From contig NC_064034.1 of NCBI RefSeq assembly GCF_932526225.1, positions 18,350,927 through 18,414,926 of the forward strand: a stretch of DNA of 64,000 nt, written 5' to 3'. The position numbers were made by a program, and so were the translations under genes. This stretch comes from Nematostella vectensis (lineage: Eukaryota > Cnidaria > Anthozoa > Actiniaria > Edwardsiidae). Positions 30,951 through 41,867 of this stretch are shown piece by piece. Below the pieces are notes generated by a model, which was given only the letters and a program-made list of their open reading frames with translations, ran no database searches and was not told the DNA's origin. How positions within the stretch are numbered: position 1 is the first letter of the stretch; every line of letters begins with the position of its first letter.

Positions 30951-33900
30951 TCATAGCTTGACGGGTGGTGGGTTGGGCTGAGTGCCCCACTTGGCCATTT
31001 TGTTGCTGATGGGAAGGCTGTGGTAAAACTCTGAGGCCATGTACTCCCTGACACCGGGTAGTTCCTGGGGAAAAGTGACAAGAGTATTTCAAGATTTCAT
31101 ATTCATATTCAAACTTGAACTTCACATAAGCTGATAAGTATACAGCCGCTTTTTTCCGTCATGCAATTCGTGATCTTAGTTCAGTGATACTCCACAGGGG
31201 AGCACAAGTTACTATGGTGACGGACGTGCTTACCTGTATTCTCTTCATGAATCCCTACAAATACAAGTAAAGTGTTATCAGTCAATCACCACGATGTATA
31301 AGAGCTGTTTCGAGAAAAAAGGGCACCTAAAGTACCCTCGAGTATTACCCAAGAATCAAAAATCCTCACAGCAACAGCTAGCGAAGAGGGTGTACCCGTG
31401 AAAAGAGATTCTATTTCCCTTAGGAGAGACACTTTGATCTCGGATAGTGTCTGAACTCGTTATTTTTTCTTTTCCTTTTTGTATTTTTTTTTTAGTTTTG
31501 CCGGGAAAAAAATCAAATGTCAGTCAATCCCCCTCCCTCCCTTCCTCTCTTCCATAAGTTTAACCAATCATTTGTTAGTCAATCACCCTCCCCCTCCCCT
31601 CTTCCATAAGTTTAACCAATCATTTGTTAGTCAATCACCCTCCCCCCTCCCCTCTTCCATAAGTTTAACCAATCATTTGTTAGTCAATCACCCTCCCCTC
31701 CCCTCTTCCATAAGTTTAACCAATCCTTTGTTAGTCAATCACACATCCCCCTCCCCTCTTCCAAAAGAGCTCATATTCAAGTTAGCGCAAATAATCACCT
31801 ATAGGAAAACCAGGGGAATATTTCGGTATGCGCATGTAAGTACTTTGTCTGCACTGCGGAAGACACGCGCTAACGCTAGCGAATACTAGCCTAAGACGCG
31901 GCGAATACTCTAGTAAGCGCAAATAATCACCTTTAGGAAAACCTAGGGATGTTTAGGTATGCTCAAGTAATCACGTTGTCTGCACTGCGGAAAACACGCG
32001 CTTACGCTAGGGAATACTAGCATAAGACGCGGCGAATACTCGAGTTAGCACCAAATAATCACTGGGTGTAAGACATGCGGATATGGTACGTTATCGCTTT
32101 TTTAAACCAGTGTAAGACATGTGTATGAAACGGAATATTCCCTCGGAAAAGACGTGCAAAGACAAGGAGAATATTCAAGTTTGCCTCTGATAATCCACAA
32201 GTCTGCGCTAGGTGTAAACTCGACTTTTTTTTACCAATCATGTGTGAGTCAATCCCCCTCCCCCTCCCCTCTTCTATAAGTTATACCAATCATGTGTGAG
32301 TCAATCCCCCTTCCTCCCCTCCCATCTTCTATAAGTTTTACCGATCTTGTGTGAGTCAATCCTCCTCCCTCCCCTCCCCTCTTCTATTAGTTTAACCAAT
32401 CATGTGTGAGTCAATCCCCCTCCCTCCCCTCCCCTCTTCTAATAGTTTTACCAATCATGTGTGAGTCAACCCCCCTCCCTCCCCTCCCCTCTTCTATTAG
32501 TTAACCAATCGTGTGTTGGTCAATCCTCCTCCCTCCCCCCCCCCCCCTCTTCTATAAGTTTTACCAATCGTGTGTGAGTCAATCCTGCTCCCCTCCCCTC
32601 TTCTATAAGTTTTACCAATCGTGTGTGAGTCACTCCTCCCTCCCCTCCCTCTCCACTAAGTTGTACCTTAAGATTGTCGTGACCGTCAAGAATAGTCGGA
32701 TCCAGTGTTCGAAGCTGGTCCAGCGCCTCCCAAACGTTAAAGTCAGCAAAAGTCAACTGTTGAGAAAAGGAAAAGAAATCAATTTGATAATTTAGATTAC
32801 TTACCTAAGCTTTCTGGTTTCTTTTCGTTATTGTTTATTACTGAACATTATAAAAGTAAAAATAGGTTAGTGTTACCTGAGAAATTTTTATGGTAGTTGC
32901 ATCCAAAATGATTAGTTCGCGATGGCGGTAACCCATTATATAAGATATGACTAATTTGGTTGTAGAGAGTGTGTTTTCGAGTCCCCCTAGCTTCTACTCG
33001 TGTTCGATTCCCGACGCTTAATTAATCTACCTTCCTTAGGAGAGCTTTCTGCCACTCGTCCCTTCTTTTGTTCTCTTTGTAGGGAGCTGCATAGTAGAAC
33101 TAGTGTCGAAGCTCCACAAAAAACTAAAATCAAATGTCATGACATTTGATTTGCAGTGACAAATCAGTGGCAAAAAAGGGTACGGCATTAGAAACAAGGC
33201 GTAGCATCACGAGCATTTCCACTTTTCCCGCCACTCACATTCTGTCCGGCAAAGTAAGGGTTTGTGCCCAAGAAGTTTGCAAAGCGTTTGACGAGAGTTC
33301 GGATTCCCTTCAGGTAAACCTTGATATCCTCTTCCTGGTAGTTTAAAAAGCAAACAAATCACAATTTTGTCACCTCTTTTGCTTGTTTAATTTGAATAAT
33401 CAATTAATTTTAATTGTATTTTATTTTTCTTACGAAATTATTTGTGAAGTACGTAGCCTTGAAAAATCCCGGGAAAAAGTCCTTTATCTGAAAAGAAAGG
33501 AAAAAGAAGAAGAGAATTCAAAATTCATTCCAACCAGCATCTTACATGTAGCTACATTGCTGGTAGCAAGATTGATATTCTTTTACATAAATACGTCCAG
33601 ATTTCTTATGGCCACTTTGTAGAGTTTATAATATGGCAACTATGTACTGGAGTACCTCATAGTCGATCATGTCGCAGAGACATTTTTCTTCTTCGGTTTT
33701 TCCACCTGTAAATCAAATGCATGTAATTAATTTTAAGTTTGATTCGCGGGTCCCAATTGCACTGTTGATAACAAATCGGACAACTTACACAGATCATGTT
33801 GTCTCGCAATATGCCTCATAATCTAAAAAGATCAGAAAAAAAACGAGTGCTATAGTCAAATATTTTATACCTGAGTTGGAGTTTAATGTGAGCAGTATGT

Positions 33901-35906
33901 AATAAATGTACTGCATTTCCCCTACAATTTGTTTGGGAAGAACTGGAGGACTTAGCTCGTGTTGAGTAACACAAGTCACGTGACACACTATAAGTAAGCC
34001 AAGCTGTGTCTACTTACTGCGCTTGTTTGCGTTAGCCTGATATCTCCGTCAATATAATAGGGCAGCTGGAGGAGCAAAGAAAAGCAATGTTAAGAATGTT
34101 ACACAAAAGAGCACGATAACAAGATCATTTCGATAACATGTTAATTGTATGGATGTATATCGCGATCTCGTCCTACTTAAATGTATAATTAATTTTTTAC
34201 GCTTTCGATTTAAACGATTACCCATTCAATTAGCTAACTCTTTCGATTGAAATCAATTGATATCAATTATCGTTTCTTTCGATTGACCAGGGCGGGGATA
34301 ATTGCATATAGTTCTTACGTTTGGAAGCAATAGCCCTATATTTTCTTTTTCAGATAACCAGCCGTCCTTGTTAAAGTCTGGCGCTGAAAACAAAAGAAAA
34401 AAAAAGAATTGACTGACATTGGCCTTTATCGAGCAATCGATTCATGCATGTAACACTTGTAACGCTATTTAGATACATGTAAAAACCGCGCGTTTATGTA
34501 AAAAAAAAACAAGCACAAAAAACACATCAGCTCAAGTGGTTCCCCCCCCCCATGCCCCACCCCGTCTGCCGCGCGCCCCTGCTATCAAGTTTACCTATTA
34601 TGAAGATTGCCTCATCACCTCAGTTCCTATACTATCCCTCACCCACCGGCTCCCTTATGCATAAGCATAATAGGCATAAAACACATCCGATCCAAGATGG
34701 GGGAAGGCGCCCCCCCCCCCCCCCCCCCCCGTCCCCCGTCCCCCGCCCCTCCTGTCAAGTTTTCCCATTATGAAGTTTGTCTTATTACCTTAGTCCCTAT
34801 ACTATCCCTATTATGCATAAGCAGAATCGTCAACAGCATGGCTGCAATAGCGCAGAAGAGTACACAGCTTCCCGTTTCCGTCACGTACTACTTACCATCT
34901 CCTGTCACGTAATCCTTCCGTTCGTATTCCGTGTTGGTGTAGGCGAGAAGGTAACGCACTCCTTCCGCCAGCTTTCAAATAGTTAGGACCAGCATATTAG
35001 AATATTTTTTATCCATGGTTATTGTGGCCTAACAGTTTTTAAGGTCTAAGACCCCTTTGTAATAGCCTGACAGTTTCTAGACTCATTAGGGATAGGTATT
35101 TCTAGCAGAGGGATACGTAGCAGAGGCCTCTTTTCTCTGTTAGGGTTCTGCCAGCAGGGGAGTATAGGGACGGATCATTAGATCATTGGGGGAGGGGTGG
35201 TGCAATATTCAAAAATAATAACGAGCAGACGAAAAATGTAAGAGAAAATGTGCATGGAGAAAGCAGAAAAAAAAATTTCGAACATTCACGAAAAAAAAAA
35301 AAACACGTTTAATTCGACGCCACCACAAACCAGCGCCCTCACGCACCTTCCCCATCAAATTTCTAGCGGTCCGTCCTTTAGCATACTCATGTGTGACTCT
35401 CTATTTTTTTAATGTCACGGTCAATTATCGCGAGGGAACACAAAGAATTATCTGCGGTGTAAAAGGGCGCGCTGATTGGTTAGATTCTACAATTGTCCTT
35501 TACAAAACAAATAAATCTCGACTCATAACTGAAAATCGATTACCACTGCTTTGTCATAGTATCACAAACTAGTTTTACAGGAATATTAGGTTGCAAGACC
35601 CAAAGAATCTTTTGTGTTGATCTCGAGCACGTATATAATTTATTGGTATATTGTGCATTATTTTGCAAGATCAGTTATTCGGGAAATCTTTTCGATTAAA
35701 GGGTAAACCCTTTTATTGATTTAGAAAAAAAAATTCAATATAAATATGAAATATTTCATGGTTAAAAAATGTTTACGCAATATTGAGAAGTCGTGTTGAA
35801 TTTCGGACTAAATATTCAGCGATTTTATTAAAATAACCAATAAATCAATATGAGTTAAATGAAGTCTTACCCCTCTTAGTTTCCAGTATCCGAAAATCGG
35901 TGCCAT
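30951..35906 (-). CDS. Glutathione S-transferase, Mu class (copy 1)
   Basis: Eleven exons: 35871-35906 (ATG, MAPIFGYWKLRG), 34896-34971, 34319-34383, 34018-34065, 33789-33822, 33656-33705, 33434-33487, 33239-33334, 32667-32756, 31234-31254 and 30951-31064. The sum is 684 bp, 227 residues, phases consistent. The N-terminal thioredoxin-like domain has the catalytic-position Tyr in GYW and LPYYIDGDIRLTQTSA (cis-Pro after L, glutathione-binding QTSA). The helical C-terminal domain has LTFADFNVWEALDQLRTLDP and ends FYHSLPISNKMAKWG, like Mu enzymes. It conjugates glutathione to electrophiles in the cytosol. One intron holds two polypyrimidine repeat arrays and a 128-bp duplication. Confidence 0.95.
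31510..31775. repeat. Polypyrimidine tandem repeat in GST1 intron
   Basis: About five copies of a roughly 54-bp unit combining TAAGTTTAACCAATCATTTG with a C/T-rich run. It lies in the intron between exons 32667-32756 and 31234-31254. Confidence 0.9.
31787..32045. repeat. Tandem duplication of about 128 bp
   Basis: Two adjacent copies share GCGCAAATAATCACCT, CTGCACTGCGG and CGCGGCGAATACTC in the same order, at about 31787-31914 and 31917-32045. It sits between two arrays of related polypyrimidine repeats. Confidence 0.85.
32230..32650. repeat. Second polypyrimidine tandem array in GST1 intron
   Basis: About seven to eight copies of a roughly 60-bp unit joining ACCAATCATGTGTGAGTCAA with a CCCTCC-rich tract. 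It is clearly related to the array at 31510-31775, so one array was probably split by the insertion or duplication between them. Confidence 0.9.
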
Positions 35907-36705
35907 GATCGAGGATGAAGCTTTAGTACGAGTGTTATTAGTGTGTTGTGCAGTAACACAGTGTTAGAAGACGGCTGGATTGTGATGGACCAGTGTAATG
36001 ATAGGGGTGGCATTACGTTGAGCTTTCCCGTACTTTTCCACTTGTCACATACCGGTAGACCTGGAGTTATCTAATAGAGCAAACCGGATGAACAAGTGTA
36101 AACTGGTTATAAGTAGGAATCCCCATTCGTCACGCAATGTACCGCTTGAGCGTTTAAACCTCTCGAGAGGCTCGCATATGCGACGGCGATTGATAATTTC
36201 CTTGCGTTGATTATAAAATTAACTGTAATTATCATTATAAAACAACGCATATTCGTTGTTGTTTGACACTAAACTTGTATATGATCATTATAATCACATG
36301 TAATTTTAGTTTCTAGCACGTTTTCGAAAAGCAACAGTTATCTTCGCGTGTGCATCAAAGTTCACTTTTAAGTAACTAAATCCGGCCTTTTTATTGAGAG
36401 ATTGAATTTATCAAGGGTCACCAGTCACCGCACCGTCAGGAGTGGCTGAGCGCAGTAGAGCGTGTCTGTGGTGTCTGAGTGGTTGCGCAAAGTATGGCGC
36501 GAACGTTTGCGCTAGTTCCATCACCCCGCAAAAATTCCCTTGGTAACGCTTATGCTACACAGTGCATGAGGTGTGTGAGGGGAATGGCGATGAAATAATT
36601 TAATTCCTATTCGTGTATATTCATACATTCACTGTAACTTGACGCACTTTATTTGGCACGCTGCATGTATAAGCAAATAAATTTGATGAATGCCAGCCTA
36701 ATGCA

Positions 36706-36852
36706 ACCCTGGATACCAGAGGCTCCAAGCTTCGCGGCGAGAACATTTTGAGAGAAGAGAACGAGCTCTTTCGCTTCGCTCAAATCGTTGTCGCCGCGAG
36801 TTCGGAAATCGTTGTCGCCGAGAAGCTCGGAGCCTCCGGTTCCCAGGGTAAA
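36706..36852. repeat. MITE with about 28-bp terminal inverted repeats
   Basis: The left end (ACCCTGGATACCAGAGGCTC) matches the reverse complement of the right end (GAGCCTCCGGTTCCCAGGGT) over about 28 bp. The interior is short and has two copies of ATCGTTGTCGCCG. Non-coding. Confidence 0.8.
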
Positions 36853-37664
36853 CTATCCCTCCTGTGGCGATCTTTTCGGGATTCCTGTACTGCTCCGGTA
36901 TCCTGTGGTTGTGATGTGGCGTCACCAGTTACCCTCTTCTCTGGGTTGGCTTCCCCGGCCCCTCTCTCCTCACGGCAAACACAGGAATCTTACAGAACGC
37001 CGTGGACTTCTACATTACAAAAACAACTGACAAATATCTGATAGAAAACTTGATTCAAAGTAAGGCAACCAATCTTCATCCCAACTAAAGCGATCTATCG
37101 AAAAAGCGTTATCAAAACTCCATTTTCTAGGGGAGTAAGTTTAAAAGATGCATGCGATGGTTAATCGTCGTATGTTTTGGGGTATACAATTCTACCAACT
37201 GCTATCCCTTAAGGGGTGTTAGAGTGCGGTGTTACTTGGTGCGGGTCAGTACGCAGCTCTTACAAGCTGCAATTTGATTGGGCAAATGAACAATATCCGC
37301 ACCTCGACACAAAGAACGAGAAGAATAGAGACAAAAGAACTCCTTTGTAGAACAAAAATAATAACCAACTGCTATTCCTTAGAGGGTGTTCAAAGAGTCT
37401 TCTGATTCCCCTAGGGAAAGGTCATTATTTATCGGACGGGGGGTGGGGGGGGGGGTTGGTCTGCTAAGTTGAATTTTTTTTCCGGTTCAAAAGTTTCGCC
37501 CCATTTAAAGCCCAAAAATTGTGACCATCCCCCAAAAGGGCGACCAAAAACAAGGAGATATTGAGAAAACGGGACATGCTTAGGGGGAGACCCCCCCCCC
37601 CCCCCCGAATCATTGTGTGTGTGAGAGGGGGAACTAAGCAGACAGGCAGGCGAGCCTGGCCTTT

Positions 37665-38252
37665 ATGTATTTCAATGACCAAAGGAAAAACAGTAATGAA
37701 ATGAACAAACTAAGAACTTATAGAACTTTTAAAGACAAATATGAATTAGAGAATTACCTTGTAGCCATCCCTAATGTGAAACATAGAGTTGCGCTAACAA
37801 AACTAAGAATAAGTAATCACCAATTGCAAATTGAGAAAGGCAGACACACGAGGCCTTACACAAAGGAAAAAGATCGGATTTGCCCAACATGCAAAAATGA
37901 CGTGGAAAATGAATTTCACTTTCTAGTATAATGCCAAACATACAAAGAGCTACGAAACTCAGTTATCCAAAATTTGCAGCGCAATCAAATTACACAAAAA
38001 CGCCTTTTCAATTTACTAATAAATCCGCCAACTCAATTAGCAGGGATAGCTGCAAGGTACATTTCCGAATGTTTCAAGCTAAGGAAATACAATGTAAACT
38101 AAAACTAAGAACAATCACATAATAGCTGTTGTACGTCTTATATACGTACTATTTTACCTTTTTTAAAATTTTTTGGTCACTAACCGATGTAACTTTACTG
38201 TTTCAAGGGACCAATAAATAAAATCTGTCTGTCTGTCTGTCTGTCTGTATCA
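37665..38252 (+). mobile_element. 3' end of a non-LTR retrotransposon (LINE)
   Basis: A translated C-terminal piece with NKLRTYRTFKDKYELENYL, ALTKLRISNHQLQIEKGRH and CPTCKNDVENEFHFLV, then a TAA at 37929-37931, and the frame continues (CQTYKELRNSVIQNL) to about 38100. This is the C-terminal zinc-knuckle-like region found after the reverse transcriptase in many invertebrate LINEs. The 3' end at about 38220 is followed by a (TCTG)n tail, typical of LINEs ending in microsatellites. It is 5'-truncated and dead. Confidence 0.82.
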
Positions 38253-38469
38253 TCAAGTCAGGAGCATATTCAAGGGGTATATATAGTATAAGTATATAAA
38301 ACTTGGGAACCTCGCAAAAACAAGCGGTTTGATTGGTTGATTAAATGCAATATACACCTCCTAGGAGGTGGATATTTTCCTGCGCCCCGAAATCAAGGAA
38401 AATTTGAAAACAGCCGATTTGCAAGTGTTTCCGAAAAGAAAATTGCTCTAAAGCTCGTTTTATATACTA

Positions 38470-38568
38470 AAACAATTATACCATTTCCATTTCGGCGGAT
38501 AGTCGCTTTTAAAATCTTTTTTGCCACTATCCACCTCAATGGAAACGGTATAATTGCTAATTTTATAT
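38470..38568. repeat. Imperfect inverted repeat
   Basis: CAATTATACCATTTCCATTT...GGATAG pairs with CTATCCACCTCAATGG...GGTATAATTG about 35 bp further on. Possible small MITE. Confidence 0.7.
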
Positions 38569-39962
38569 AGAAGGTTCGGGGATATACTCCCCAGTGAAAT
38601 GTTAGTCATTATTGTTAAAACCTAAATAGAATCATAAGAGCTCCTTTCCACCAGAATTCTTATTTGTATATTTTTTCTTACTACCAATCTGAAAAGTTAG
38701 TGGGGGAGTGACATGAATGGAAATTGAAAAACCGAAACTTCAAAAGATAAGACAAATAGAAGCGCCAGCCAAAGAGGCCCATCATATTTATTTTATTAAA
38801 ATTTTGGGGGTCTGGGGTTCTCCCCAGAAAATTTGAAAATTCCAGACTATTAGGAGGCTCGGAAATTGATCATAATACCTGTTTAAAAAATAAGACCCTC
38901 CCCAAAATCGGCGCTCAAAAAATTGAAACCCTCCCCCAAACATAGCAGCCCTCTCCTTCCCGTTAAATAATGACCCTTCCCTTATGAAGTCTCATGCCAA
39001 TGGATCATCCTGCTATTCAATTAACAACAGGACTTAAAGACAAGATGAAAGAAATGACGCTGACTTTAAAGAGGATATAGCGAAGATAACTTTGAGGATA
39101 GTGCTATCTCTTTGGTTTAGAAATTTGCTTCTACCACACCTAATGTACTATCTTTAGGGGTAAGAATTGCTGTTGACCACACCAAGTGCTATCCTTCGGC
39201 TTAATTGATTTTGCCGACGATCATCCTTTTTTTTTTTGTTTTTTTTGTATCCCTTCCCCCATTCGGGTGCTTACGCAAGCTTTGGACACGTCTATGGTCC
39301 GTGCTATTTGTGATCAAAGGTAGCTTCCTAGAAGATCGACTATTGTCTTGTTTATCGCTTGCGCTCCAGAGTGAACTAAGAGTTACTTGTTGGCATTTGT
39401 TGCTACAGCCCATTGAAATAAAGCCACACCACGTTAATGCCCACTGCCCGACTTAGGGTGTCGCGTGTGTCTAGTGTAAAAGATCACATAACTAAGATTT
39501 GATATTATAGCCGGATGTTACTAAAACGGGGAACGGGGAGCGGGGAACAGGGAGCGGGGAATACGTTTCTTTTATTTTAGATGTGGTAGAGATCAAGTCA
39601 AGTGAAAGGTATGTTGAAAGGGATAATATGACAACAGTTATGACAGTAGTTTAGTGTGAGCTAAAATCGCAATGGTAAACTTGAAAAGAGATTTATGGAA
39701 ACATATTTTGAATCCGTGGATATTTTTGCAACCTACATTGCCATGACTTCAAAATCTCATCCCATAGTGATGAAAAGCGCTCTATACAAATTTAAGGTGC
39801 TATTTTCAGTGTTTTTATGATTATTGATGTTGAAAGCTGCTGTTTTAGTAACATCCTATTATAGCCTCTCATTGCCCAATAACCGGGTACCGAAGGCGTG
39901 ACCCTGCTCCAACAAGTTCCCCGGTTTGTAATATGTCACAAGAAGTGGATGGGGTGATAACA

Positions 39963-40203
39963 CACAATGTGTAGTTTCAGAAAATATCCATACCCGGGTC
40001 GGGGGAATGACCCCCTACCCCTCTGAAATTTCCAACCCCCTGGAAAAAAAATACAGCAACTGTTAAGGAAAAAGGGCATTTTACCCCTCCCCTCTGGTAA
40101 TTCCTGGGCGTTTGAACCCCCCCCCCCGGAATTTCTAATCCCCATAATGGGGGGGGGGGGGGGTGGGGGGTCAAGAATATTTTCTGGAACTACACAATGC
40201 TCG
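39963..40203. repeat. MITE-like element with about 30-bp inverted ends
   Basis: The left end ACAATGTGTAGTTTCAGAAA pairs with the right end TTTCTGGAACTACACAATG. The interior carries poly(G) and poly(C) tracts. Related sequence occurs at 8655-8905. Confidence 0.75.
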
Positions 40204-40661
40204 CAAAGGTCATAAGAGCGGGGCATAGGGCGAAAAGATTGGGAAGATCTTCTGGCAATGAATCGAGAGAAACCTTAGGAGGAGGGAAGGAAAAGAAGAG
40301 AAAGAAGGCTTCTTTTTGTCTCCAACAGGGACGCTAACGTCTGTAGGTAGTTCGTCTGTATTTCTTATGATGAGTTAAATATAATTTTGATCTTCGTGAT
40401 TCAACCATAAATTGATTTATTTTGTAAGAAGCAGAAACAGACACTATGCTTATTTATAATTCTTTTATCTAACATTTATCCTAAAATCGGTGGAACCCTG
40501 ATGGCGCGCAATCAAACTAATAACGTAAACGTGGAAATTCTTGCTTATTTTTCGAGTCCTTTTTTTGCGAACATTAAGGTTTTGTTAACAGGTTTTTTAC
40601 TTGAGGGGTTAAAAATAGTTAGAATGTTCACAATTACAGAAACCAACAAACCATAGGCACT

Positions 40662-41125
40662 ATGTCACATATCCACCCGGGGGGGGGGGGGGGGGGGGTT
40701 ACTTCCTTTATCGATCGGACGGGAATCATCTTTTAGTCGTATCTTTTAGGGTGAAAATTTGGAGCCTTGGGTATCTTTTAGGGGTGAAAATGAAAATGCA
40801 ACGATTTTTTTTACCTCGGTATCTTTTAGGGGGCTATTACAGCCATCGCTCATCTATACTTGTAGGTGTTTTTAGATCACTAACCAGCGAAAAAATCACA
40901 CAACCCATGGGACGATAATAAATTGCGAGCTCAACAATGATCTGTTTGTTTTGTTTTTATTACAAATTATTTACGTTTGTTTGAAGTATCTTTTTGAGGG
41001 TAAATTCATGTTTAACCACGCCCACTTAAGTATTTTTTAGGGTTGTTTTCAAAAAGTCCCGACAATGATCCCCGTCCGTTTAATATTGGAGTACCCCCCC
41101 CCCCCCCCCCCCAGGATATCCACCA
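40662..41125. repeat. Putative MITE bounded by poly(G)/poly(C) tracts
   Basis: Ends share CATATCCACCCGGGG on the left and CCCCAGGATATCCACC on the right, and inside each end a CGGACGGG / CCCGTCCG pair. The interior repeats ATCTTTTAGGG-type motifs three times. Confidence 0.55.
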
Positions 41126-41867
41126 GGACATCTCACCCTATGAACTGTTGTTTCCCCACCATTAGTCATCAGGGTTCCACTAGCTACACTACGGGAAGAA
41201 TTTGGCTACATTCCTACGTGTAAGCAACTACACCTCATCATAGAGCTTCTCTTGGAGTGACAAACATCTAATGCCATGTTGCAGCAAGCGATATTCCTGT
41301 TAAAGCAAACACATTGTCTTTTAATAACCCTGTCAATAATCAGGAGTGGGTCTGACGGATGGGTAGAGGGCAGCAAAGTGGGAAAAAGAGTCAATAATTT
41401 TACAGTATAACATTTCTTCTCTCTCATACAGTGTAGGGGGAAACCACCACAACACATGCCCCAGAACCACCACGTCATCATTTTGTAATCATCAGGGGTA
41501 ACGGCTTGGTCCCAACAGTGAGTGGTTTGAAGAAGTCGTGGGGGGGGGGGGGGGGGGGGGGGGGGGGAATATAGAGTTTTGCTTATGATTACAAAAAGTT
41601 AAATTCTGTAAAAAATATTGTCTTTTGTCAAGCAATATATAAATACATGTCATGTTTGATACATATTTAGGTGCATATCAAACATGCATTTATGTAAAAC
41701 AATACAACAAATCTGCCCAGAAAAGTGTTTTTAGTTTTTTTTTTTGGGGGGGGGAGGGGTTGGGGGGGGGGGGGGCAAGTGCCCATCCACCACATCATCA
41801 TCATAATAAGAAAAGCACCATCATCATATTTAGAAAATTATATCACTGCAAATAGAGATACTCACAT

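Larger units (their letters stand above)
35907..41867. other. Intergenic between GST copies, rich in mobile-element remnants
   Basis: Holds the GST1 promoter, several MITE-like elements, a LINE tail and many long poly(G/C) tracts (for example 40681-40698, 41096-41112 and 41541-41567). No host gene is recognised. Confidence 0.6.

Noticed and set aside
36748-37041. Plus-strand frames near 36.8-37.0 kb
   Set aside because: They run through a MITE and its flank; composition follows the repeat.
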